Source: Piscicola geometra
Taxonomy: Eukaryota > Annelida > Clitellata > Hirudinida > Piscicolidae
Assembly: GCA_943735955.1 (NCBI GenBank)
Contig: OX030959.1
Span: 2,715,772-2,779,771 of the forward strand
Direction of reading: 5' to 3'
DNA length: 64,000 nt
The notes below the pieces were generated by a model. That model made no database searches, was not told where the DNA came from, and was given only the letters and a program-made list of their open reading frames with translations. Within the stretch, counting starts at the first letter, position 1. Each line of letters opens with the position of its first letter. The position numbers were made by a program, and so were the translations under genes. Below are positions 43,875-55,393 of the stretch, piece by piece.

Positions 43875-44470
43875 GCAATAAAACTCTGCGTCGATGGCGA
43901 AGACATTGCAATAATGAATTACTTGAAATACTATTGATCTTATGTTGGAATCACAGATCCCATCATCCAAATCAGAATCGGCCTCGCATGGGCAGCCGTT
44001 ACAAAGCTACAAAGGATTCTTTGCTTACCTAAGTTAAAAATATTTTTCAAGATCCGCATCTTTCTAGCCGTTTGCGTCACAATTTTGCTCTACGACTGCG
44101 AATCATGGATACTCACTACAGCGTTATCGAAGAAACTTGACGTCTCCGCCAGGACTTGTTATCGGACGATGCATGGAATCCAACAGTCCAGCGACCCCAT
44201 CACAAATGAGGTTTTCTACACACGAGTCGGACAATAGTGATTCAGTGAAACTAGATTAAACTTTTCAACGCTACCTATTCTAAGAATCTGAGATAAAAGC
44301 TCGTAAACGTTATGGCAGACCTATGATGTCATATCGAGAACAAATCTTGTCGTATCTCGATACAGAGCAGCCAACGTATTAAATTATGGATAGTGAACAG
44401 CAAGCTGTGGAGAAGTTATTTTGTCGTGCTGTGGAAAAGTAGGTCTTTTGACCTCTTATTTGCACCCACT
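43875..44470 (+). pseudogene. Decayed non-LTR retrotransposon, 3' end of reverse transcriptase ORF
   Basis: One plus-strand frame reads VDGEDIAIMNYLKYY, stop, then RIGLAWAAVTKL, ILLYDCESWILTTALSKKLD, TMHGI and SSDPITNEVFYTR. These match the conserved region after the reverse transcriptase palm of many LINEs (FKYLG, RI..A..A..KL, LLYGCESWTLT..L..KLD, ILGI, ITNEE). Stops and frame changes occur (for example after KYY and after the RVGQ segment). A later piece, RYGRPMMSYREQIL, fits the usual end. It is a 5'-truncated, inactive copy. The clade cannot be fixed from this much sequence. Confidence 0.75.
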
Positions 44471-47400
44471 CGATGATGATGTGTAATTGAAGTGGTATGC
44501 TTCAGAGAGAAACTTTGGCGAGATTGGAGGTGTTTGATTCTTATTTTTCGAACTTTTTATAAAACCAAACAACTTTTTTTTGTTGAAAATTTTTCCGCTA
44601 GAACCCCCTTTTAAGAAACTTCACAAATTTATTCTGTTTTGAATTGTAACAAAAGTCTTGAAATTTTTCATTACACCGCAAAAATTATTTTTAAAAATGG
44701 TTTCCACTCGCTTTAGGGAATAAATAGTTTATATAAATATTTTTTTGTAATGCGATTAAGATAATTTAACGTCAATGATGGAAGTTTCATCACGCCTTTT
44801 TGAAAAATTACAGAATCTTTCTGCGAATAAATCAAATCGGTGTCTTATGAATGCCTGCGTTTAGAAGTTGTAAACAAAAGTTTCCGAGATTATAAAAAAC
44901 TCTATCGTGAAATTAATACCCTTGTTGCTGGTGTTGCTTTTGTTGTTGCTGCTGATGTGCTCATGACTGCTTTTGATGCTGCTATTGATGCTGTTATTTT
45001 TGTTCTAACTGATGCTACTATTAGTTTTTTTGTTGAAATTTCTGATGTATTGATTATCACTTTGTATCAAACTTTTGTATCAAAAAGACAACACAGTTCC
45101 ATCATTTAAAGTATTCCTAAAAACTTACTGTCTAGAATAGTTTTAATAATTTTAAAAAAATTAAGTTCAAACTTTATGAAACAATTTTCGAACTAACTGA
45201 ACAGAAAAATAATTGGGACATCGAAAGTGTTTTAATTACGTCTTACGTATGTACGAGCACACACCTTAAAGCACACAGTCGTCCAAGAAAACTAAAAAAC
45301 GAAAGAAGAGTTCCTAATTGGCCTCGCGACGACTTTTCGGCCATCATGTTTCTAAAAAAGCCAATTCTGTGTGTTTTTGCTTAGAAGACGCCTCAAAAGG
45401 ATATGTAGTGAGTTTATAGTGTTTGTATTATTGGTCTTTGTCTATTTAAAAAACATGATTTTGGAATTCAGTTATTCATCTCTTTCTCTTTTTCGCCATC
45501 ATCTCCTCTTCAACTCAGCTCCACTTAACGACCCTTCATCATCCATCTTTTTTCTACCCCCTTCACCATCTTTTATTTCCCAGACATTGTTGTGATCATC
45601 AGCAACATCATTGCTATCATCATGACTAACTTTCACATAAATCAAATCCATTGTCGCAACTTTCATCATTGAAATAATAAATATTCCCTTTACCCTTAAA
45701 CAACTACCTACAATACAACTACACCACAATAAAACCAAATAAAAAACTGACAAATAAAAAATAAAACGACAAGAATCACTATCATTCTTCTGCTGGCATC
45801 GTTTATTATACACCCCTCCAATAAATCAAGAATTATTAATGGCTCTTTAGTCTTGCTGACCGACGCCTCGGAAAGCCTACAAATATGGCAGTGTCTCAGG
45901 CCCCCATTAAGGCGCTTTTTAAATTTCTTCGATAATTCTGCTAATTTCCTAAATGATTTTTTCTAGGTAAGGAAATTTGTCTTGTTAAAACTTTACAGTT
46001 TTTTTAAGGTTTTAGTTTTTTAACCAATATCTTTTTAGTTTTTTTAAATACAATTTTATGCTTTAAAAGTTTTTTTATGTTGTGTGAGACTCTTTTTAAA
46101 TATGAAGTTTTATTTAAAATTTTATATATATTTTTTTAACGTTTTTGACATAAGTTAAAGAAATACTTTTTTTCTATTTGGTCCACTTCGCTCATACTTT
46201 TACAATTTCATTAATTTATTTTTTCAACTTATTCTTTTATGAAAAAGTTTCGCCAATTTAATTTATTTATACAAAAATATACGTAGAAATTATTTTATGC
46301 TATTTTAATAGAAAAGACCTTCAGCGAAAAACTTTAATGGTTCAAAGATCTAATTAAGGGTGTTGGGTCATGCAAAAATAAATTTTTAAATTTAAATTTA
46401 AAGTATGAAAAAGATGCATGCTGGCAGGAGATGATGATGGAAAAGAAATGATGATTTAGAAAAAAAGTTATCAATTTTTTTTTCTGATGATGGCGATTTT
46501 TGTAAGCGGGAGTGATTATAAATAAAATTAGTGTTTTAGCGAACTTAGAACCCTTTCTAAAATACTAACAAAACATAGAAACTGGCATTTTCGAGACAAC
46601 TAACTTTATCAGCATATTTCACTTGGCCTTCCATACGAATGTATCTCACGAGCGCAGTCACTGTCGAAACAGCTGAACTCGTCGTTGGAAAACAAACTTA
46701 AAAAGCATTCTCCCTTATAAATATATTCAATCAAAAACTAAATAAGTAAAGTTACTCAAACTTTTATTTATTTTATCAACTGTCAATTCTGTATTTTCAA
46801 GGGATTGATTTTAAAATCAAACAAGTGCTTGATATGGTTTTGTAACCACCTAATTTTTTTAAAATTTACTATTAATCAAAAATGCTTTGCAACACACAGG
46901 CAAGTCAGTTTAAACTGGCTCAAATCACAACCTTAGAGAATATTATCGAATGACCACTTTTCCCTCGTTTGTGTTTATATACAAGTCATTTTTCGCCTAC
47001 CGAGTGAATATGTTTACGTATATACTTAGAACCATCCCTGCTATACTCCCTCTACCACGAGACCGAATGGCATGCAGCCTTATACAATGAAGAATGCAAC
47101 TCAAGTGTCGTCGCAAGAAGGTTTGTGTGAAAACGAAAAGAGAATAAAAGTATTGAGATCAGACAATGAATTTTTGAGCAAGCTCCGTCGAGCAAAACGC
47201 AATGGCCCGTGTGAATCGCCATGAATTTACGACTCTCACAAGTTGTTATGGATGCTTTCAAATGCATGAAAAGTTGTGTGGATGATTCCTAACAAATAAT
47301 TAGCAACCTATGCTAATTTGATTTTTTTAATCTCTCAGCTTTCACTTCAACCTCTGCTTAATTACTTTTTCTCCCGTCTCGACCACGTCCTTCATTGAAA

Positions 47401-47700
47401 GCTCGCCACATTCCTGCCAGACACTCGCACGTCACTCAGTCTTCCCGCCACAATGCCCCATAAATCTCATGAAAACTCCAACAATGACGTCATTTCTCCA
47501 CGTTCTTCCTCCCGAATTCTCTTTCAATAGCCAGCCAATAAGCCTTTATTCCGTTATTTCCTTTTTAATCCTGCGTGTGGTTATTTCTTGTGGCTTTGTA
47601 TGCATTGGTGTCTTTATGTTTATATTCGTGTGTCTTTTATGGTTTCGAGAAGGCATATAATGCAATGTGAGCACATTGAATGTATTGGATATGCTTCAAG
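44471..47700. other. AT-rich intergenic DNA
   Basis: No supported gene. A plus-strand open frame near 44840-45109 is built on GTTGCT/GATGCT low-complexity sequence and has no ATG start. A minus-strand frame near 45499-45813 has no domain. Confidence 0.4.
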
Positions 47701-47724
47701 TCGGTTTCTTCTTCTTAATACGTC

Positions 47725-47862
47725 ATGTCATCATTGGCATCGTTTTCCTCATTTTCATTTTCATCATCGTTTTCATCATTTTTATCGTCGTCATTGTTTT
47801 CATCATTTTCATCGTCGTCATCATCATCATTGTCATCATCATCATCATTTTCATCTTTTTAT
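47725..47862. repeat. (TCATCR)n low-complexity array
   Basis: TTTTCATCATCGT and TCATCATCA units. It is open in three frames (Phe/Ile, Ser, His rich) only because of the repeat. Confidence 0.88.
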
Positions 47863-48329
47863 TTTTGTATTTTTCATTGTCATCAGCGTCGTTTCATTCA
47901 GACATTATATTCAATTGTCTTCTACAATGTTTTTACTTGCGAAGAACTAGTTACATTACCATTTCTCCTGCAGTTATGATAGCCTCAGAATCTTCTTCTT
48001 TAACAACCAATTTGCTTGACAATCGCAATCCCATCTAGTTTCCACATTTCAACAATGCCACTGTTGCAAGCTCTCTATTCCTACGTGCCTCCAAGCGTCC
48101 GCTTCGATATTCCGTTTAATTTCTTGAAACCCTCTGGCGTAGAGGCTCGCGTGTGTGGCGAAACGAGAACATTGCTGCTGAATTATGGCCTTTAATGAAA
48201 AATGACGCAGCAATTGAAAGAATTGTAGAAATTAATGACTTGGAATCAATGCAATGTGGTTTGTACCGCTGGAAACATTGTTCACTTTTGAATAAAAAAT
48301 AAATGTTTCAAACTTGTTATCTATGATTT

Positions 48330-48475
48330 ATTTAATTAATTAATTAATTACAATACAATACAATACAACGACGAATATTATTAACGTGGCGTAAACCCGG
48401 ACGGGCTTCAAGACCATATTAATTAATTAATAATTGTTAATTAATTAATTAAATTAATTAATTAACAATTATTAT
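48330..48475. repeat. SINE 3'-end fragment inside a TTAATTAA palindrome
   Basis: The minus-oriented SINE tail (ACAACGACGAATATTATTAACGTGGCG, then CCCGGACGGGCTTCAAGACC, 48355-48414) is bracketed by TTAATTAATTAA repeats. These form an extended inverted repeat on the right side. It matches the SINE at 17245-17437. Confidence 0.75.
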
Positions 48476-49129
48476 TTTTTTATATATAAAAAATTAAACT
48501 AAAAATGTTTTAATCTTTCTGTATTTGATTATTTTTAAATAGATTAATTTTCATTCACACGAAGGTTCCTTTAGTAGAGAGAAATTAAAATATTTTTTAA
48601 TTCACGAAAGTTTCCAGACAAAGGAATGAAGGATTAACTCGCTTTATTTAGCTTTCATGAGTATTTGCATTAAAAATGTATTTGTTTCAGCAATAACAGC
48701 TTTTATTATCTTTTGCATTAAATAAATTTTGTCTAAGTGACTTTTAATACGGCAACGTTGAACTTTTAGGGTTTTATAGTTATATTATATAATTTTTTTT
48801 ATCTGCCTCCTAGCTTTGCAAACTTATTTAGAGTAAAAAAATTGATTTAGTAAATAAATAACTATAAAACACAAAGACTATTGCAAAAAACACCTATAAA
48901 AAAAGCACAGCACATATTAAAAGTATGTATTGATGAATTAATCAGATTATATATGTATCTGTCAAGAGTAAAAAAAGATTTTAACAAAAGAATCAGTAAA
49001 TGTTTATCTGTCAAAATGGAAGAAAAACGTTTTAAAGACTAGCGAGTGAATTAAAACATTTTCAACAGTTTTTTGGATTTTTCTAAATTCATTGCATGTA
49101 ACATATTCAATCTTCAACCATTCTTCATA
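48476..49129. other. AT-rich DNA downstream of the bHLH gene
   Basis: Nothing recognised; presumed 3' flank or untranslated region of the minus-strand bHLH gene. Confidence 0.35.
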
Positions 49130-50143
49130 CTAGAATTTTTTTTCTTTTTCACCATCAACCAAAAACATAAATTCACCACCAACATCACCCTCTCCCACAT
49201 CTCTGTCACCAACTGCGTCATCTTCATCCTTCTCTTTTCCAGAACGAGAAAGTTTGAAAAGAAAGTCGATGTATTGCGTGGCAAGTCGGATAGTGTGGAT
49301 CTTGCTCAGCTTGTCAGACGGCAAACGAGGTACCATTTCTTTAAGCTTCGAGAAGGCCACGTTCAAAGGGTGTTTGTAGGCCATTTCGTCTGACTTGTTT
49401 TGCTTAAATTGACAGTTTTTATTGTTTAGAACCGATTTTGATTTTTTATGATTCTGGTATTTTCTTTTCCCATCCTTTAGGCTTTTGTCTTTTGGTTTAT
49501 AATCAAGGGAGGCTGGTTTTACCGTTGAATCCGTTTCAGTAATATTCATTATATTAAAAACAGGCTTGTGTTCAAAGGGGTTTGGTTTTCTATTATTATA
49601 ATCAACAGATGGCTCATTACTCGAAGTCCTGAAGTCGTGGTTGATCGAGCATTTGTCGCTACTATTTTTTGAAGCATTCTGCTTATTGGAATAAAAGTTC
49701 GTTTGGTTATTTGAGTCATGTATCGTTGCTTCACATCGGTTGTCACTGTCGACTGAGCAGCTAGCCTTATTGTTAAAGTTTTTTGTGTCCTCACCAACAT
49801 AGATGTTTTCTGAAACGAAATTTTCGAACACAATATTTTTGTCATTCGGTGAATTTTTTGCCAATTCACTGTTCCCCTGAAAGTTATTTATATTTATTTT
49901 AAATCTGAAACCACTTTCATGTTCGTCGTTGATGTCACAAGGACCACCGTCTACAATGCTTTTAGTTTTTTCAAAATTATCTGTCTTTTTATTTCGGCTT
50001 TTTTTTATTTTATCTCCAAATCTCTTTTTTCCGAAATTTATTTTTTCAACACTTTTTGGTAGTTTTCTTTGCTGAGAAGCCTTTTGGCTGCAACACAATC
50101 TATTTCGCAATATTATTCCTCTGCTATTTCTTTGTTTTGACAT
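49130..50143 (-). CDS. Twist-like bHLH protein with degenerate basic region (single exon)
   Basis: The first ATG on the minus strand (50143, context AAAAATGTC) opens 337 residues beginning MSKQRNSRGIILRNRLCC. The upstream open extension has no ATG. Most of the protein is Asn/Lys/Ser-rich and unrecognised. Residues about 260-298 form a helix-loop-helix: LNVAFSKLKEMVP, loop RLPSDKLSKIH, then TIRLATQYIDFLFKL. The PSDKLSKI..L..A..YIDFL pattern is diagnostic of the Twist family. The preceding basic region reads KQNKSDEMAYKHP. The Glu that reads the E-box remains, but almost all the Arg residues that contact DNA are gone. Twist factors specify mesoderm. This one may dimerise without binding DNA normally, or may be a fast-evolving paralogue. 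The tail is acidic and Gly-rich, with no Twist box (WR motif). A single exon suits the family. Confidence 0.82.
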   Translation of the reverse strand: MSKQRNSRGIILRNRLCCSQKASQQRKLPKSVEKINFGKKRFGDKIKKSRNKKTDNFEKTKSIVDGGPCDINDEHESGFRFKININNFQGNSELAKNSPNDKNIVFENFVSENIYVGEDTKNFNNKASCSVDSDNRCEATIHDSNNQTNFYSNKQNASKNSSDKCSINHDFRTSSNEPSVDYNNRKPNPFEHKPVFNIMNITETDSTVKPASLDYKPKDKSLKDGKRKYQNHKKSKSVLNNKNCQFKQNKSDEMAYKHPLNVAFSKLKEMVPRLPSDKLSKIHTIRLATQYIDFLFKLSRSGKEKDEDDAVGDRDVGEGDVGGEFMFLVDGEKEKKF

Positions 50144-51807
50144 TTTTACAATTATTAAAAAACAGTAAATTAGAATATTAATCACCAGCTTATTAACTAA
50201 TACATTCAAACTAATAATCAAATTAGTTTTTATAATCAAAAACCAGAAAAAAGGGGAAATTTTTTCATTGCTAGACTACACTCACCACTTAAATACTCCT
50301 CCGAACCAATGAATTTGAGACTTCGCAGCCTCTAATACACAACAAACTTTCCAAAGCTGGCATGTGGTGGTGGTGGTGGAAATTGTTGATTTATGGCAGG
50401 GAGGGGGTCTCTGGATTGATCTAAGTCAGCACATTTGAGCTGCATGATTTAGAGGCTTGCATCTGTCCCTTGAAACTCCACACGTCGATTGACTGCAAAC
50501 ATACACCAGCTTTCATACACTGAGATTGAGTGTCTGGGAGCGGAAGAATAGTTGTAAATAGTTGAAAGAGGCTTGATATTAAACATTTTTTGAACTAACA
50601 TTTTTCTTCTGTTTGAAACATAGAGCGTTGGTCCAATAATTATTTGACAATGCTCCTATCGATTTCATCTAACTACGAAGGTCTCCTTGGTTATGAGAAA
50701 ACATAAATTCAAAGCATTGTCGTTATATAAAAATTCTTTTGTCAAAAATTCTATTCTAATACTGCCTTGAATCGACTCATGAACAAGAAAACTATCGTTA
50801 AAATAAATTATTGAATTAGCTTCAAAGACTTGTTTGATTTATTATTTTCAGACTTTATAGCAAAGTTATGTGCAGAGTATGGCTAGAGTTTTCAATTGGT
50901 GAGATTTCAAAGGGTGTAGGATTACAATTTATGGGGTGGTATGACTCGATCTACTCCCACTCCATCTCTGCACTCTGAAACTTTTGTAATTAATATTTAT
51001 CGCAATTTTGAATAGAACTAACATTTTTTACTGCTATTTTAAGATTTATAAAAGATCTTATTAAAAAAACAACTTTTAAAAAATCAAAAAATCAATTTTG
51101 GTAACGATGTGCTTTTAGCAAAGCGGTTTATGGTGCTTTCCATTTTGATAAATTGTTCTCATATAATGTTGTTAAGACAATACCTGGCAAAAGCTATATA
51201 CTTTATGTCAGTTTTTATAGTTTGTGCATTATCATGAAACTTTACTCTCAAAATATTTTAGCTTTGAAATTTATTTTTTTAAATTAAAGGCTACGAACTT
51301 ATTAGACGCGAAAATTAAGACAAACAAACTTAAAAAGCGTTCAATAAATGTTTTTTATGACAAATATTATTTTGCTAATAAAATTATGACAAATAATTTT
51401 ACCAATGAAAACTTTTAAATATAAATTTTCATTAATCAATGCTTTTTTCTCTCCGTGTTTGATTCGCTCATAAAAAAATCATATTTCTCCAAGTACCTGT
51501 AGTTTTCTGATATAAAAAAATATATTTACATTTCTAGCCTTAAAATGTTTCTAAACCAAAATTATTAATAAAAATAACTTTTTATTTTTTCCCAATTTAC
51601 CTGCACAGCGTCTCATCAACAATAAGGTTTCCACTTTTGTCATGCTAATCTCGACGGCTTGCTTTTTGATTTTATTCCAAAAGTGCAATGGATCTCCTAG
51701 ATGAACCATAATTATTTGGAAAAATGGTAGTTATCTATGCGCATTGTGAGCACGCAAGTGTCCAAAACGAGTCCTAGGTAATTTATTGATTTTCTGGAAG
51801 AGAGCTC
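50144..51807. other. Intergenic region between divergent bHLH and fibrinogen-related genes
   Basis: Contains the promoters of both flanking genes by position. No clear coding or repeat feature. A (GGT)n tract occurs at about 50364-50381. Confidence 0.4.
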
Positions 51808-51816
51808 TATTTAATA
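51808..51816 (+). promoter_or_regulatory. Possible TATA-like element of the fibrinogen-related gene
   Basis: TATTTAATA lies 100 bp upstream of the chosen ATG (51916) in a slightly GC-richer patch (CCAGCAGCTTCAACTGTCACC follows). Position suits a core promoter, but such motifs are common in AT-rich DNA. Confidence 0.22.
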
Positions 51817-51915
51817 TCCAGCAGCTTCAACTGTCACCAAGACATTAAAGCACTTTCAGTTTGTTAAAATTGAATAATTTTATTATTTACGTTTTTCAAA
51901 ATTAAAAAGTTGAAA

Positions 51916-53424
51916 ATGTGGTCTTTGAAGTTTTATTTTTTAAACATATTTTTCACGCTTACTTTAATCAATCATCTCTGTGATGGAAAATGTTTTTTGA
52001 AGTTTCAATCATGTTACGGAAGTTACCAAACAGTCTGTTCTAGCGAAAGAGCTTCCAAAATTTCATCATTTTTCGAATGCGATACGAAAAACGAATTGAC
52101 TCCATTTCTAAACTGCAGCATCACTTGTAACCAACTCTCCTTCTGCTTTGGATTTAATTTTTATTCAAACGAAACCACTGCGTACTGCCACTTCTACACA
52201 TACCCTGCCACTAGCTTCATCTTCCGCCCTCGATGCACATTCTTTGCGGTTATCCCTTTCATTGATTTATTACTTCATTGATTTAATACAATGATCACAG
52301 TCAAAAAATAGTGATCACGCATATATAAGTTTTTTCAATTTTTCAGTGGAAGGGTTACTATCAACAATGTGCCGATGCCAGTATGTTAAGATAAATAAGA
52401 ATTGTTTAAACTATTTTATCATTGTTGAAAAAAACATACTATTTACACAGCTCGTCTCTTCAACTACACCGGTCCAGCCACTGTGGAAGTAAACAAAGAT
52501 AAAATAAATGTGCTATACGAAGAAGGCTGGATATTGGTGCAGAAAAGAGTTGGTGGTAACTTCAGCTGGAACAGAAACTGGGCTTCTTTCGAAAAAGGCT
52601 TCGGAGACGGCGTGAACAACTATTGGCTCGGACTGCAAGCTCTCAGCGCCATCTCTCTCAGTGGCAAGTACAGTCTCAGGGTGGAGTACACGTGCAACAC
52701 GAGGTTGGTCGTACTTCCACACGTAATTAGCAGTGCGATTCGAAATAATGTTCATTAATAATTTTGTTATTTTTTTACAAATATAGAAATTCCATGTCTT
52801 AAAATTATTTGGATTTGGACTATCATCTTTTCAATAAAATTTTAATTTTTTATCTATTGTTTTAAAAGCAATGTTAAACAGCCAACAACACCAATGACTT
52901 CAGTGGCATCCAGCACTATGCTCTGTACGACTCTGTACTGCTGGGAACAGCGTTCCACAACTACAAACTGAATCTGGGAGGCTTTTTGGAAGGGAGTGAT
53001 GACGTGTTCAATAGCGAGGTTCCTGCCTTCTCTCTTGAGGGACAAATGTTCAGCACTTTCGACTCCGATAATGATTTGTCAGTGAATAGATTCGTTTTAG
53101 CGTTTCATACAATTTTAAATTTCAAATTAATTACACAAAGTCTGAAAATTGCAGTTTAACTTTGTATTGATAATTTAAAAGAAATTAATTTTAAAAGCTT
53201 ACTTATGTGAAGCGGCCTTCAAATTCTATCTTTTAATGGTGCTTTACATAACCAAAAAAGTTCAAACAACACAAAGGGCCCTCGTTTCCAGTTGTGCCAT
53301 CCAGTACAATTCGGGATGGTGGTTCTCTGCTTGCTTCAAATGCAACCTCAACGGTGAATACAACATCAGCTTCTTCTGTTACGGCTGTGGCTTGAAGGCG
53401 AGCAGAATGCTACTAAAGGCGTAA
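51916..53424 (+). CDS. Secreted PAN-like plus fibrinogen C-terminal domain protein (five exons)
   Basis: Exon 1 starts at ATG 51916 (MWSLKFYFLNIFFTLTLINH, a signal peptide). It encodes a Cys-rich PAN/apple-like segment (CSITCNQLSFCFGFNFYSN ... YCHFYTYP) and probably ends near 52248. Exon 2 is 52348-52384 (WKGYYQQCADA; donor GTATGT). Exon 3 is 52451 to about 52703, exon 4 52882-53077 and exon 5 53292-53424. The fibrinogen domain shows GWILVQKRV, FSWNRNWASFEKGFGDG, YWLGLQALSAIS, GKYSLRVEY, HYALYDSV, YKLNLGGFLEG, a calcium site FSTFDSDNDF, and CAIQYNSGWWFSAC...LNGEYN. Proteins of this family bind sugars or acetyl groups and act in innate immunity or secretion. Exons 3 and 4 do not join in phase with an obvious donor, so a different donor, an error or a lesion exists there. 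GTAAGT overlaps the final stop, so another exon is possible. Confidence 0.82.
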
Positions 53425-54270
53425 GTTTTCTTCGTTCTGAGCCTTTATGCAGCAATCTGAAAGAACACAAAAGAGTTTGAAGAAGCCTTGGATATTATGA
53501 TGAAGTTTTAAAATAGTAAGTACCGGAAATGTTTGAGATGGTTGAGTTGCATATTGATTGGTGACGTGAACCGAAAAATATCATTTGGAGTAGTTTCGAG
53601 TGCCGTCTAGCGACTGAAAAGAAATTTTTGATTTTAAATTGTAAATTATTTTATTAATTATTTCAAGTACTTGAAACATCTTTTGGAGTAAAAAATGTGT
53701 TAATTTATCAATTGAGCCATGTATAAACGCTTGAAACCTTCCAGTCCTCAACACAACTAGTTATTTCTCAGTTACTTTAATGCTCAGCCATCGAATACTT
53801 CACGTCAAAAGTAAGGATGTTTCCAGGTTGTCAGCACATTTCACTGCGACTGCCGGATAGATGAAAATCAATAATTTACTGCAAGACATACCTTTACATT
53901 TGTCGCTCTAGAAATGATGTTTTAAAACTTGAAAATATTTTTAGAGTAAATTCCAGCGTACATATTTTTCACGTAGTGATATTTCCCGCCCCACCATTTG
54001 AGAAAAAAACTTTGTGTCTCTTCTTAATTATATTCACCCCCACATAGCACCTTCACCCAGTTAACCGTCGCATGACTAGTCATTTCCATCCCCACCCCCC
54101 TCACCACCTTCCTTGCATGCACCCGTTCATCTTTTAGCATGTTGAATGCCATTGCGAAGGATTACAAATATTAATCATCAAAATCACGTGTTTTTATTTT
54201 CTAGGCGACAGAGCAGCAGCAATTAATTATAACTGAGTGGGTATTGATGTTCTTTTGAGTGGAAAACATC
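53425..54270. other. AT-rich DNA downstream of the fibrinogen-related gene
   Basis: No further exon of the gene and no other gene recognised. Confidence 0.35.
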
Positions 54271-54274
54271 TAGG

Positions 54275-54390
54275 TGCTGTACTGGAGGTGGTGGTGTACT
54301 AGAGGTAGTGGTGTACTAGAGAAGGTGGTGTACTGGAAGTGGTGGTGTACTGGAGGAGGTGGTGTACTGGAGGTGGGGGTGTGCGGAAGG
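54275..54390. repeat. 18-bp minisatellite
   Basis: About six copies of a GGTGGTGTACTGGAGGTG-type unit with A/G variants (GTACTAGAG, GTACTGGAA). Confidence 0.9.
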
Positions 54391-55290
54391 AGGAGGAATG
54401 AAGGGTGACGTGATGGGTTAGCCTTAAGAAGAAAGTGTGGGGTTATGTTAAAAAGAAAAAGAAAAGTTTAGTGGGATTTCAAAATAGTTGTGAGCAAGGG
54501 ATGCTTGGAATATGATAGGGGTGCAAATGAAAAATGATGATAATGGTGAAAATTGTGAAAATGTGTCAGATGCAAGTAGATCAAGGATAATGGTTGTAAA
54601 CTTCGCAAGAAAAAAGCTCATTTATTGATAAAAATATATAATAAGGGAAAAAACTATTCTGAATAAAATAACATTATGGAGAAAAAATTCCTAAAAAGTC
54701 GAAGATTGCAAAAGCAATGAAAGTGATTGAGGGCGGTGTAAATAAAAATGAAAGGTTAAGAATGAGTATCACAACTGAACAGGGTGAACGATAAAAATGA
54801 ATAAATAGGCTTGTAGATTGACAAGGATAAAGGAAAAAGTGATTTAGGAGAGTAATACCCAGAATAATTATGCCATTGGAAAACCTCCGACGAATATTAA
54901 TTTGAATTATTTTTTGTTTTAATGGGGATTTTTCGTAAGTTTGAACTATTTCAAAGATTCTTTAAGAAGTTGCAGTTTAAAAAAAAAAGTTGTTTTATTT
55001 CTTTTAAAGGGCTAGCCAATTTTGCAGCTTTTATATAGCTTCATTTAAAATTAGTATTCGGAACCGCCCAATACTAACTACAAAGCAACAGCTCCAAGCA
55101 CTCTCAACCACCATCGACTCTGATCAAGCACCATTAAGCAACAACAACCACCACCACCAAGCAGGACCAAGCAGCTCCATCAATCTTGCATATATGACTC
55201 TGCTCTGACAGCAAGAAGCAATTTGAGACTGCAGCGTAAATCATCGACAATAATAAGCACTAAACATGATGCATTATTTCCTACTACATG
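54391..55290. other. AT-rich DNA, purine-rich in part
   Basis: A purine-rich stretch (54400-54850) and a CAAGCA/CCACCA low-complexity patch (55080-55175). No gene recognised. Confidence 0.4.
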
Positions 55291-55297
55291 CCCACGC

Positions 55298-55393
55298 ACG
55301 ACACACACACACGCACACACAAACACACACACACATGCACACACACACACACACACACACGCACACACAAACACACACAAACACACACACACA
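55298..55393. repeat. (AC)n microsatellite
   Basis: AC repeats with G and AA interruptions (ACACGCACAC, ACACAAACAC). Reading frames over it are artefacts. Confidence 0.93.
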
